Positions 1-6,901 of a stretch of 30,455 nt of DNA are shown one piece after another. The notes below the pieces were generated by a model. The model made no database searches and was not told where the DNA came from. It was given only the letters and a program-made list of their open reading frames with translations. The position numbers and the translations under genes are program-made. Every line of letters starts with the position of its first letter. The first letter of the stretch is position 1. The DNA is from an uncultured Verrucomicrobiales bacterium (GTDB lineage Bacteria; Verrucomicrobiota; Verrucomicrobiia; Verrucomicrobiales; Akkermansiaceae): positions 1 through 30,455 of the forward strand of contig CALBVA010000158.1 in the NCBI GenBank assembly GCA_937969125.1, in the 5' to 3' direction.

Positions 1-264
1 TTCGCCGTAGAGAGCTCGGATTCCTCTCACGGAGATCATCTCACTTTCCTGATAAGCACTCCAATCTGTTATTTGGACCATTGATTCGGATCCGGAGTTG
101 ATGATTTCAAAGACGTGACGAACGAAGGCGTCCAGATGGGAGTGCGCTTTTGGCGCGTAGAACTGGAGGTAGTGTCGCGGTGAAATCTCACTGTGGTAGG
201 GGTCTTCCGGGATGGTTCTCCGGCAAAGCCAGTCGCTCACCTCGCTGTTAGTCAGGCATTGCAT
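1..264 (-). CDS. Hypothetical protein, C-terminus cut off by window edge
   Basis: An open frame of 88 codons runs from an ATG at 262-264 leftwards off the window, so the C-terminus is missing. The start is supported by an AAGGA motif (plus-strand tcctt at 272-276) seven bases upstream of the ATG. The visible part is mixed alpha/beta in composition, with many aromatic and charged residues (for example HSEISPRHYLQFYAPKAHSH), no signal peptide and no membrane segment. I do not recognise the family. It lies 29 bases downstream of the two-helix membrane protein and about 0.4 kb downstream of the reverse transcriptase, all on the minus strand, so it could be the third gene of that unit. Codon use and the good ribosome site make it a likely real gene. 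Confidence 0.6.
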   Translation of the reverse strand, partial: MQCLTNSEVSDWLCRRTIPEDPYHSEISPRHYLQFYAPKAHSHLDAFVRHVFEIINSGSESMVQITDWSAYQESEMISVRGIRALYGE

Positions 265-293
265 GAGATGATCCTTGGAGAAGTCAGCTGGCT

Positions 294-620
294 CTAATCT
301 TTCCGAAGAGAGCTCTCGGGCAATTTCTGTCCGCTCGCGATACTTCCCGAACTTCGGAGGACTCTCATGTCGCTGATCGCATCATGTCCCCACGTGGTGT
401 TTGTATAGAATTTGGTAAAGAGGAAACCAAACCCCGCAATGCAGAGAGGGATCAGCACAAGGCCCAAAAGTCCCGCGATCACTCCGATCGGCACGCTCTG
501 TGAAGATATCTTTGAAACCATCACCATCAGGGCAAATGGTACGCTGATGACAATATAGGCTCCCAGACCACCGACGATGATTTTAAGCCCGTGAAGAAAC
601 CATCTGCATAGGGTTTTCAT
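294..620 (-). CDS. Small two-helix membrane protein; possible retron effector
   Basis: This 108-residue protein has two strongly hydrophobic segments, roughly residues 13-37 and 44-68, separated by a short polar turn. A polar, serine-rich tail of about 40 residues follows. That predicts a hairpin in the inner membrane. No enzymatic motif is visible. The start ATG at 618-620 has no clear Shine-Dalgarno site. It lies 49 bases downstream of the reverse transcriptase gene on the same strand. Two-transmembrane proteins are known effectors of some retrons (retron Ec48 is the described case, where the effector damages the membrane). An effector role is therefore an inference from gene order and topology, not from sequence similarity. 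It may equally be an unrelated small membrane protein. Confidence 0.6.
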   Translation of the reverse strand: MKTLCRWFLHGLKIIVGGLGAYIVISVPFALMVMVSKISSQSVPIGVIAGLLGLVLIPLCIAGFGFLFTKFYTNTTWGHDAISDMRVLRSSGSIASGQKLPESSLRKD

Positions 621-669
621 ATTGGAGAAGTATTGGCAGACGAACGGCTAATCGCAAAGAAAGAGAGAG

Positions 670-1779
670 CTACCAGACAATCTCTTCATAAATCCTCAGG
701 AGCTTTCCTCCACGAACGGGGTTGAGCATCTGTACGGCGGCGAGGCGGCCGCGGAGGTGGTCGCGAGTAACATTCTGTTCGGCAGGGCCGTGGCGGGCGC
801 AATTGTGAAGGATGGCTTTGAGGAGATCGAATTCGTGACGGTCAAAGTTGGGGTGCTCATTGACGATAACTCCGGCGAGGTGCTGCTTCGTGGAGCGAGT
901 CATGAAGCGGGTTTTACGGGGATGGATGCGGAAGCCTTCTTCCAAAATAATCCCGCCCACATGATGGGAAAATGCTTCGGTGATGCGGTCACCGCTGAAG
1001 GCGAGGTCATCGGCATAGCGGGTGTAATTGAGCCCGGCTTTCATCGCGAACCCGGCGAGGCGGCAGTCCAGCCGATAGGCCACGGCGTTTGCGAGGGCTG
1101 GCGAGGTGGGCGCACCTTGCGGGAGATGGCGATCCATCTTCGCGACCGTTGAGGGCGGGCGGTGCGTGCAGAGCCCGGCGAGGAGGCGGGCGATTTCCTC
1201 ACGATAGCCGAGCCAACGGAAGAGACCGGCGACGCGTACGAAGGTGATAGAGGGGAAGAAGTCACCGAGGTCCATTTTTAAGACGACCCGCTTCCCGACA
1301 TGCGAAGCGGCGAAGGTTTTAATGGAGCGCGCACGTCGAAATCCGTGGGCAGCTTCATGAAGCGGGATGTCATTAATCAGGGTCTCCAGGAGGCGACGTT
1401 GGGTGAGCTTGAGCGATTCCTTTGGCTCCATGAGGAGGCGGGAATCGCCACGGCGTTTCGGGATCCAGCGGTAACGATAATGACTCAATGGACCTCTGGC
1501 CGGATTACGATGATGGAGGTCGGCGAACCAAGTGAGTTCTGAAGCACTGAGGTGGAGATGAGCCGCCAGCTCCCCTACTGTGTTTGGCCAGCGTTGTTCG
1601 GGAACGGGACGAAACCACTCTTTCAGGATGCGAGGACCGTGTTTGCGGAGGTTTCTTTCCAGCCACCTATCGAGCGCCATTTTCTTCGGGATCTTTGGTC
1701 GGAAAAGCGACTGGAGGTCATCGCCTGCGATCTCGGTCTCATGGACGAGTCGGTCAATGAATCGGCGAAGTTCGGTCAT
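670..1779 (-). CDS. Retron-type reverse transcriptase
   Basis: This 369-residue protein carries the RNA-directed DNA polymerase core. It has the first catalytic Asp in VVLKMDLGDFFPSI (Asp170), the QGAPTSP turn at 221-227, and the catalytic YADD box at 255-258 in YTRYADDLAFSG. A stretch of about 90 residues precedes the polymerase core, with a WFAD motif (84-87) and HYRYRWIPK, which resemble the N-terminal part of myxobacterial-type retron enzymes. The two retron hallmarks are present in altered form: NAxxH reads FAASH (156-160) and VTG reads LAG (301-303). No maturase or endonuclease domain follows, so it is not a group II intron protein. I chose the ATG at 1777-1779; an in-frame extension to 1896 would code low-quality sequence through the structured leader. 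Downstream genes on the same strand are a membrane protein and an unknown gene. Confidence 0.88.
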   Translation of the reverse strand: MTELRRFIDRLVHETEIAGDDLQSLFRPKIPKKMALDRWLERNLRKHGPRILKEWFRPVPEQRWPNTVGELAAHLHLSASELTWFADLHHRNPARGPLSHYRYRWIPKRRGDSRLLMEPKESLKLTQRRLLETLINDIPLHEAAHGFRRARSIKTFAASHVGKRVVLKMDLGDFFPSITFVRVAGLFRWLGYREEIARLLAGLCTHRPPSTVAKMDRHLPQGAPTSPALANAVAYRLDCRLAGFAMKAGLNYTRYADDLAFSGDRITEAFSHHVGGIILEEGFRIHPRKTRFMTRSTKQHLAGVIVNEHPNFDRHEFDLLKAILHNCARHGPAEQNVTRDHLRGRLAAVQMLNPVRGGKLLRIYEEIVW

Positions 1780-1781
1780 GG

Positions 1782-1814
1782 GGATCACTGAAAACACAAG
1801 AGGCGCAGTGATCC
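1782..1814 (-). promoter_or_regulatory. Hairpin next to the reverse transcriptase start codon
   Basis: A perfect 9-base inverted repeat (ggatcactg at 1782-1790 and cagtgatcc at 1806-1814) with a 15-base loop ends two bases before the RT start codon at 1777-1779. It has no U-tract, so it is not a typical terminator. In the RNA it would occupy the place where a ribosome site should be, and no Shine-Dalgarno motif is visible there. It may control RT translation or be part of the retron RNA boundary; the function is inferred. Confidence 0.5.
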
Positions 1815-1822
1815 GACATGCC

Positions 1823-2009
1823 AACCTATCGTGCTCGGCACCGGCTGATTGGCTCGACCCGAAGGGGAAGTGCCATTTGGCCGGTGCGGCGGTCATGCTA
1901 TGTCATCTGATACCCCGGGGTAGCCCCGGAGAGGTCCGATTGAAGATCACACTCCAATCGACCGACTTGGTGGTCGGACCACCGCGCGATACTCAAATAC
2001 TGACAGGTT
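1823..2009 (-). ncRNA. Candidate retron msr-msd RNA
   Basis: The 309 bases between the RT start and the next gene contain no credible gene but are dense in stem-loops, read here as a minus-strand transcript. The outer arms are 2002-2009 and 1823-1830: eight pairs with one G-U, a candidate a1/a2 stem. Inside, in 5' to 3' order, there are four hairpins. Hairpin 1977-1962 has a 5-bp stem. Hairpin 1960-1937 has a 9-bp stem with one G-U and a 6-base loop. Hairpin 1929-1915 has a 6-bp CCGGGG/CCCCGG stem with a 3-base loop. Hairpin 1887-1838 has 7 bp at the base, a TGGC/GCCA inner stem and a C(UUCG)G cap. The order of short hairpins, then one long hairpin, then the RT gene matches retron layout. The TTTGAG just after the left arm could hold the branching G. 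Exact ends are uncertain. Confidence 0.5.
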
Positions 2010-2088
2010 ACGAGAAATCTGGCGACCTTGAAGAATAAGGATTTCAATTTCCCAGAATATCCAAAAATTTCAGAAAGCTCTCATGAGG

Positions 2089-2532
2089 TTAGCGGTCATA
2101 TCGACAGCTTGCTTTGACGTGAAACGAGCTTTCGTTCTCGCTCACGGTATAGGTGAACTTGAAGCTACTCTCGACCCGATTGAGATCGTCGTAGCACCAT
2201 TCCAGTGATTGGAGAAGCTCACCCAGCTTCTGCTTCGTAGACTTATCGACGTTATCTTTGAGTCGGATCATCCACTCACGATGCATTTTGAGGTAGTCGG
2301 GATTTCCTCCCGAGCCACTCCCTCCGTTGACGGATTCGATGATTTCGCTCTGGAAGGCTATCGAGGTGATTGCCGCATTGGTGGCAGAGAAGGCATTGAG
2401 GATGCTCACCCGCGCGATCTGCATTTCTGCCTCACTGGCAGTTAGCGGGCTACTGGCTTCTTCCTCTGAGCAACTGCTCAGGAGAATTGCTCCCGCGAAG
2501 ATTAAAGCCGCTCTCTTAAAGAGTCGTTTCAT
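2089..2532 (-). CDS. Small hypothetical lipoprotein
   Basis: This 147-residue protein begins with a lysine/arginine-rich n-region, a hydrophobic core and a lipobox LLSSC with the cysteine at residue 21. It should be exported and lipid-anchored. The mature part is acidic at first (SEEEASS), then predicted helical, and holds two further cysteines in the C-terminal half. No conserved enzyme motif is visible and I do not recognise the family. The start lies three bases after the queD stop, so the two are almost certainly co-transcribed, although a link between a lipoprotein and deazapurine synthesis is not obvious. The gap to the next minus-strand gene is the structured retron leader, so any read-through from this gene would enter the candidate msr-msd region. 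Confidence 0.75.
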   Translation of the reverse strand: MKRLFKRAALIFAGAILLSSCSEEEASSPLTASEAEMQIARVSILNAFSATNAAITSIAFQSEIIESVNGGSGSGGNPDYLKMHREWMIRLKDNVDKSTKQKLGELLQSLEWCYDDLNRVESSFKFTYTVSENESSFHVKASCRYDR

Positions 2533-2535
2533 CGC

Positions 2536-2901
2536 TTAAAATTCACCTTTGAAAGAGCACCGGGCAGTCGGTGTTTCATAGATCACGATCTCGCAGAGTC
2601 CGGGGAGATCCTTTTCCAGCTTCCGCCAGAACCAAGCAGCCATAACCTCGATGGTGGGGCTTTCCAGACCTTCGATGTCATTGAGATAGGAATGATCCAT
2701 GCGGTCAATGAGCGGCTTCATGGCCTCGGAGATCCGCTTGTGATCATAGACCCAGCCGATGGCGGGATCGACCTCACCCTCAATGTGAATCTCAACCTTG
2801 AAGCTGTGACCGTGCATCTGGCGGCATTTATGCTCCTCCGGAAGGCTGGGCAGGGTGTGAGCCGCTTCGAAGCGGAAGTCCTTGATCAATCGGGCGCGCA
2901 T
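2536..2901 (-). CDS. queD: 6-carboxytetrahydropterin synthase (QueD)
   Basis: This 121-residue protein belongs to the 6-pyruvoyl-tetrahydropterin synthase family. QueD converts dihydroneopterin triphosphate into 6-carboxy-5,6,7,8-tetrahydropterin, an early step towards queuosine and other 7-deazapurines. The zinc ligands are His15 (in FEAAHTL) and His30 and His32 (in MHGHSF). The catalytic Cys26 lies in EEHKCRQMHGH, and Asp69-His70 (RMDHSYLND) and Glu109 (IYETPT) complete the usual active-site set. Length matches the short bacterial form. The gene is divergent from trpA across 74 bases, which should hold both promoters, and is followed directly by a small lipoprotein gene. No queE or ordinary queC is present in the window; the QueC-like fusion protein at 9228-10721 is the only other deazapurine-related gene seen. 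Confidence 0.93.
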   Translation of the reverse strand: MRARLIKDFRFEAAHTLPSLPEEHKCRQMHGHSFKVEIHIEGEVDPAIGWVYDHKRISEAMKPLIDRMDHSYLNDIEGLESPTIEVMAAWFWRKLEKDLPGLCEIVIYETPTARCSFKGEF

Positions 2902-2975
2902 GGAGCGAGGATAGGCTTGTCTCCCACGCCGTCCATCGCCAAGTTCCTCCCCTCATCCGCCGACCTCAATCAGAC

Positions 2976-3788
2976 ATGGCCAGCTCCACAAATCGCATCG
3001 ATTCCACCTTCGCCCGCCTGCGCGAACAATCCCGCAAAGCCTTCGTGGCTTACGTCGCCGGAGGTGATCCGGACTTCGAACGTTCCCTGGAAATTCTCCA
3101 TGTCTTGGCCGATGCCGGAGCTGACATCATCGAACTCGGAGTCCCCTTTTCCGACCCCATGGCGGACGGCATTGTCAACCAAATGGCGGCCGATCGGGCG
3201 CTGAAGGCCGGGATGAATACCTCCCGCATCCTGGATCTCATCCGAGCTTTCCGGGAAACCCATGAGACGCCCCTCGTCCTCTTCACCTACCTGAATCCCG
3301 TTTACGCCTACGGCTTCGAAAAGTTTCACAATGACGCCGCAACAGCGGGAGCGGACGGTATTCTCCTCCTGGATCTCCCGCCCTCCGAAGCGGCAAATAA
3401 CGCGGACTTCGCCAACGCGGAGGCGCTCCACCACATTCATTTGATCGCACCGACTACTCCGGACGGGCGAAAGAATGACCTCGCTCAATCGTCGCAGGGA
3501 TTCATTTACGCGCTCTCCCGCACCGGGGTCACCGGCGGTCATTCCGCACCTTCGGAAAGCATCGGAGCGCAAGTCGCCGAAATCCGAAAGCTCACTGACA
3601 CCCCGATTTGCGTGGGCTTTGGCATTACCAATCCGGAGCAGGCCGTAATGGTTGCGAGCCACGCCGATGGGATTATTGTAGGATCAGCCATCGTGCGAAC
3701 CGTGCAGGATAATGCCGATGACCCGAAGGTCGCGGAGAAGCTGCGCGACTTCGTCACCCCGCTTATCGAGGCCACTCACTCCGTCTAA
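2976..3788 (+). CDS. trpA: Tryptophan synthase alpha subunit
   Basis: This 270-residue protein is a complete TrpA, the TIM-barrel subunit that cleaves indole-3-glycerol phosphate and passes indole to TrpB. The signature ELGVPFSDPMADG carries the catalytic Glu53 and Asp64. The phosphate-binding loops are recognisable as LSRTGVTGGHSA and VGFGITNPEQA, followed by GIIVGSAIV. The length is normal for the family. No trpB or other trp gene lies beside it. Instead dapF follows 19 bases later on the same strand, so the two amino-acid genes are probably co-transcribed. The promoter should lie in the 74 bases shared with divergent queD. No leader peptide or attenuator is visible there. Confidence 0.96.
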   Translation: MASSTNRIDSTFARLREQSRKAFVAYVAGGDPDFERSLEILHVLADAGADIIELGVPFSDPMADGIVNQMAADRALKAGMNTSRILDLIRAFRETHETPLVLFTYLNPVYAYGFEKFHNDAATAGADGILLLDLPPSEAANNADFANAEALHHIHLIAPTTPDGRKNDLAQSSQGFIYALSRTGVTGGHSAPSESIGAQVAEIRKLTDTPICVGFGITNPEQAVMVASHADGIIVGSAIVRTVQDNADDPKVAEKLRDFVTPLIEATHSV

Positions 3789-3807
3789 ATCTTTCCGTTT
3801 TCTTCCA

Positions 3808-4620
3808 ATGACTCTCTCCTTCACCAAAATGAATGGCGCCGGCAATGACTTCGTCGTTGTCGATAATCGCTCCCTGAATCTGAACATTACTGGCGAACAA
3901 ATCGAACGCCTCTGCGACCGCAATCGTGGAGTGGGTGCGGACGGACTGCTGGCGGTGGAGCCGGCTGAATCAGGTGCGGACGTGAAATTTCGCTACTACA
4001 ATGCCGATGGCGGCGAGGCTGAAATGTGCGGGAATGGCGCGCGCTGTTTTGGGCGCTTCGTAGCTCGTCTGATCGGAGATAACCGAAGCTCGTTCACTTT
4101 CGAAACGATCGCCGGAACACTGAAAGCGGATCTCATCGGAGATGAGGTCTGCATTGAAATGTCCGACCCCATCGGGCTAGAACTGGAATCGCCGGTGGTC
4201 ATCGATTCACTCGGTGCACCGGTACACAATCTCAATACCGGAGTCCCTCATGCGGTGGCCTTCGTCAATGATCTCCCGGGTCTGGATGTCGTGAAGAATG
4301 GCGCAGCGATTCGATACCACGACCACTACGCACCAAAGGGCACGAATGCCAATTTTGTGGGAATCCTCGCGCCTAATCATCTAGCGGTCCGAACTTATGA
4401 GCGCGGAGTCGAGGGTGAGACTCTGGCGTGCGGGACGGGGATCACGGCTTGCGCTTTGATTCACCACCTTCTCACCGGGCAGGCCTCGCCGATCAAGATC
4501 GATGTTGCGGGTGGCGAGACGCTCTCGATTGGCTTCGTTCCGGGACCGGATCAGACCTTTACCGGAGTGACTCTGAGTGGCCCGGCAGACTTTGTCTTTG
4601 AGGGAGAGATTGAGATCTAG
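3808..4620 (+). CDS. dapF: Diaminopimelate epimerase
   Basis: This 270-residue protein interconverts LL- and meso-diaminopimelate for lysine and peptidoglycan synthesis. It shows the N-terminal family motif FTKMNGAGNDFVVVD and the two catalytic cysteines: Cys74 in EMCGNGARCF and Cys208 in ETLACGTG. The substrate-contact segment NADGGEAE precedes the first cysteine. The start ATG at 3808 was chosen because the family begins with this short lead into TKMNGAGNDF; the open frame extends upstream but overlaps trpA with unrelated sequence. The gene follows trpA by 19 bases. Its TAG stop overlaps the stop of the convergent ABC permease gene by four bases (CTAG at 4617-4620), so no terminator fits between them. 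Confidence 0.96.
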   Translation: MTLSFTKMNGAGNDFVVVDNRSLNLNITGEQIERLCDRNRGVGADGLLAVEPAESGADVKFRYYNADGGEAEMCGNGARCFGRFVARLIGDNRSSFTFETIAGTLKADLIGDEVCIEMSDPIGLELESPVVIDSLGAPVHNLNTGVPHAVAFVNDLPGLDVVKNGAAIRYHDHYAPKGTNANFVGILAPNHLAVRTYERGVEGETLACGTGITACALIHHLLTGQASPIKIDVAGGETLSIGFVPGPDQTFTGVTLSGPADFVFEGEIEI

Positions 4621-5459
4621 GTCTTAAAATCGCGAGACTGGAAGGACATCCAGCCGAGGACGAAGAGGGAGATATTGAGCCCGAAGAGGATGGCGTAGCT
4701 TTCGATGATGCGGTCCCAGGGAATCTCTTCCTGGAGGACGTAAACCCAGTTCGCCATGCGGAAGGTGATGAAGGCGTCCTTAAAGCTGGCGAGGAAGGGG
4801 ATATTTTGCAGGACGAAATCGATGAAGAACACGCTGAGAGCCATCACCGAGGCGGCGGCGGGCTTCATTTTAAAACAGGAGAAAAAGAAACCGAGCGAGC
4901 TGACGACACACATGCTCACGCCCATGAGGCAAGCGCCCATGAAAAGGCGGCGGAAGGCGTCACTCTGATCAGGATAAATGGTGAGTATGAACATGTCCGG
5001 ATTCCAGACAAAGAGCCCGCCACCGGAACCCATCGCCATGACAGCCATGCCGTAGCCGGTCACTCCGACGAAGAAGACAAAGGTGACGGTGTAGATGAGG
5101 ACGGCGAGATATTTTAGGAGCAGGATACGCAGGCGGGAAACCGGGCGCGAAAGGACGAGTCGCATATTACCATCCTCCGATTCCTTCGCGACGATGTCTC
5201 CGGCGACGAGGGCAAAGTATATGGAGCCCAGCAAAAACATACTCGCGACCATCATCCAGTAGGTGGCAGTGAGCGAGGAGGAGAGTATTTCCACGGGAAT
5301 GAAATTGCGCTCGGCTAGCTCGGCGAACTGTTGACGTCCGACCTGCAGCCAGAGGATCAAGACGAGGATCTCGAAAAAGAGAAAAACGATGTAGCCTATA
5401 TAGGTCCGCTTTCGTGCGAAGAGCTTGCGGAGTTCACCGAAAAGTTGCGTGAGAAACAT
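4617..5459 (-). CDS. ABC-2 type transporter permease
   Basis: This 280-residue integral membrane protein has about six hydrophobic segments: one near residues 20-40, and a long membrane-rich stretch from about 65 to 275. There is an extracytoplasmic or amphipathic region near residues 140-175. The pattern, together with the conserved RPVSRLRILLLKY-like cytoplasmic segment around residue 102, fits the ABC-2 membrane family used for export of lipids, drugs or polymers. It lies 8 bases downstream of the ABC ATPase gene, which is its clear partner. Substrate cannot be read from sequence. It is the last gene of the minus-strand run and ends in a stop codon overlapped with dapF. Confidence 0.88.
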   Translation of the reverse strand: MFLTQLFGELRKLFARKRTYIGYIVFLFFEILVLILWLQVGRQQFAELAERNFIPVEILSSSLTATYWMMVASMFLLGSIYFALVAGDIVAKESEDGNMRLVLSRPVSRLRILLLKYLAVLIYTVTFVFFVGVTGYGMAVMAMGSGGGLFVWNPDMFILTIYPDQSDAFRRLFMGACLMGVSMCVVSSLGFFFSCFKMKPAAASVMALSVFFIDFVLQNIPFLASFKDAFITFRMANWVYVLQEEIPWDRIIESYAILFGLNISLFVLGWMSFQSRDFKT

Positions 5460-5467
5460 GGGAGGAC

Positions 5468-6355
5468 TTATTGAGTGAGACTGCTGTGCTCGAGGTAAAC
5501 ATCCTCCAGCGAGCGGCGGACGGGGGTGACTTCTGAGACTTCGGCCCCGGCCTGGACTAATTCGGTGACGATCTGCTGGATACGCGTGCCCTCCGGAAAG
5601 AGACAGCGACCATCCTGCCCCCGCTCCCCACCGTGGTGGGTAATGACGGCATCAAGGGTCTCCGCAGGGTGAGCCTCAATACGGACCCCGGTGCGATCAT
5701 CGCGGAGATCATTGACGGCACCCTGATAGACCAATTCTCCGGCCTGGATGATGGAGACCTTGTCACACATCTGCTCGACTTCAGAGAGGAGGTGGGAATT
5801 GAAAAGAACGGTCATTCCCCTCTCCTTCCGGAGATCAAGAATGAAGTCCCGAAACCACTTGATACCCTCGGGATCGAGCCCATCGGTTGGTTCATCCAGA
5901 AGGAGAATCTCCGGCTCCGGGAGCAGAGCCTGGGCCAGGGCGAGGCGCTGGCGCATGCCGTGACTGTAGGCTCCAACCTTCGAGTGGATGCGCTGGGTCA
6001 AGCCGACCCGCTCGACCACTTGCGCTGCGGCTTTTTTATCGAAAGGGCCGCTGAGTCCGACGAGCACGCGGAGATTTTGCCAGCCGCTCATGTAGTCGTA
6101 GAAAGCGGGTGACTCAAAAATCGCGCCGACCTTTCGCAAGGCCTTGCGCGGAGACTTTTGGACGGAGATTCCATCGATGGTAACCTCGCCGGAGTCGGCA
6201 GCGACCATGCCGAGGATGATACCAAGGGTGGTGGACTTCCCCGCTCCATTATGCCCGAGGAGACCGTGGATTTCGCCGCGTTCGACTGAGAAGGAAACAT
6301 CTTTCAAGGCATCCTTCCCGGCGAACTTTTTGCGGAGGTGATTAACGTGCAGCAT
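5468..6355 (-). CDS. ABC transporter ATP-binding protein
   Basis: This 295-residue ATPase has the full set of ABC motifs: Walker A GHNGAGKST (34-42), a signature YSHGMRQRL in place of LSGGQ, Walker B ILLLDEPTDGLDPEG, and an H-loop in NSHLLSE. A substituted signature with SHGM is common in the CcmA/NatA-like exporters that pair with ABC-2 permeases. About 80 residues follow the nucleotide-binding domain, as in that subfamily. The gene starts 6 bases after the pseudopilin-like gene and the permease gene follows 8 bases later, so all are probably one transcript. The likely role is powering export by the downstream permease; substrate unknown. Confidence 0.94.
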   Translation of the reverse strand: MLHVNHLRKKFAGKDALKDVSFSVERGEIHGLLGHNGAGKSTTLGIILGMVAADSGEVTIDGISVQKSPRKALRKVGAIFESPAFYDYMSGWQNLRVLVGLSGPFDKKAAAQVVERVGLTQRIHSKVGAYSHGMRQRLALAQALLPEPEILLLDEPTDGLDPEGIKWFRDFILDLRKERGMTVLFNSHLLSEVEQMCDKVSIIQAGELVYQGAVNDLRDDRTGVRIEAHPAETLDAVITHHGGERGQDGRCLFPEGTRIQQIVTELVQAGAEVSEVTPVRRSLEDVYLEHSSLTQ

Positions 6356-6361
6356 GACCGT

Positions 6362-6901
6362 TTACTTTTCGCCGACTCCGAAGCGGAGCTCCTTCCCAGC
6401 AGAGAGATCGGCGTAGAGGAACTGGGTGCCGTCCTCATCGCCGTGGAAGGCTTCCTTATCATAGATCAGCGGGATCTGGCCGGGCTCATCCGCAACGCCG
6501 AACATATCGAGCTGCGAATAGGTGAACCCACCAATGTGGTGATTCCAGAAATAGCTGCAGCCGCTGTCTGCATGATGTTCGTGATCGGCGGGGCATTTGA
6601 AGACCTCAGTGGAGCCATTGACGTAGTCGGCCAATTCAGTCTCGATGACATTGTCACCGTAGGTGTTACTACGGCCCATCTTAAAGCGAGGCATTCCACC
6701 GCCATGATCAGTCATGTAGCCCTCGGTGGCCAGACCCAGGGTGCGCAGATTGGTAAGGCAGCCCGCGCGGCGGGTACTCTCTCTCATATTTAGAGTCACC
6801 GGCACGGCGATGGCGACAATCGCGGCGATGATGGCGACGGCGATGATGAGTTCCACCATGGTCCAGCCGCCGGCGATGCGAGACTGAGAGGTGATTTTCA
6901 A
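6362..6901 (-). CDS. Pseudopilin-like protein with prepilin N-terminus
   Basis: This 179-residue protein begins with a short basic leader followed by GGWTMVELIIAVAIIAAIVAIAVPV, the type IV prepilin cleavage and N-methylation segment with the conserved Glu at +5. The single hydrophobic helix continues to about residue 35. The globular part contains CPADHEHH and SYFWNHH, and closes with a YADLSAG-like strand, as in the large families of H-X9-DG type pseudopilin-like proteins of Planctomycetota and Verrucomicrobiota. The start codon is TTG at 6899-6901, supported by AGGAGG six bases upstream (plus-strand cctcct at 6908-6913). It overlaps the stop of the upstream gene by three bases, which implies translational coupling. 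The role in a pilus or secretion machine is unclear. Confidence 0.88.
   Translation of the reverse strand: MKITSQSRIAGGWTMVELIIAVAIIAAIVAIAVPVTLNMRESTRRAGCLTNLRTLGLATEGYMTDHGGGMPRFKMGRSNTYGDNVIETELADYVNGSTEVFKCPADHEHHADSGCSYFWNHHIGGFTYSQLDMFGVADEPGQIPLIYDKEAFHGDEDGTQFLYADLSAGKELRFGVGEK

Noticed and set aside
1780..1896. In-frame upstream extension of the reverse transcriptase
   Set aside because: The added 39 residues look like chance translation of the structured leader; the family resemblance begins with MTELRRFI at 1779.
1969..1983. Perfect palindrome GGTGGTCGGACCACC
   Set aside because: It overlaps and competes with the other stems of the candidate ncRNA, and a one-base loop cannot form in RNA. 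It was not listed as a separate operator.
2970..3662. Minus-strand frame of 230 codons over trpA
   Set aside because: trpA is unmistakable on the other strand and the antisense product has no family features.
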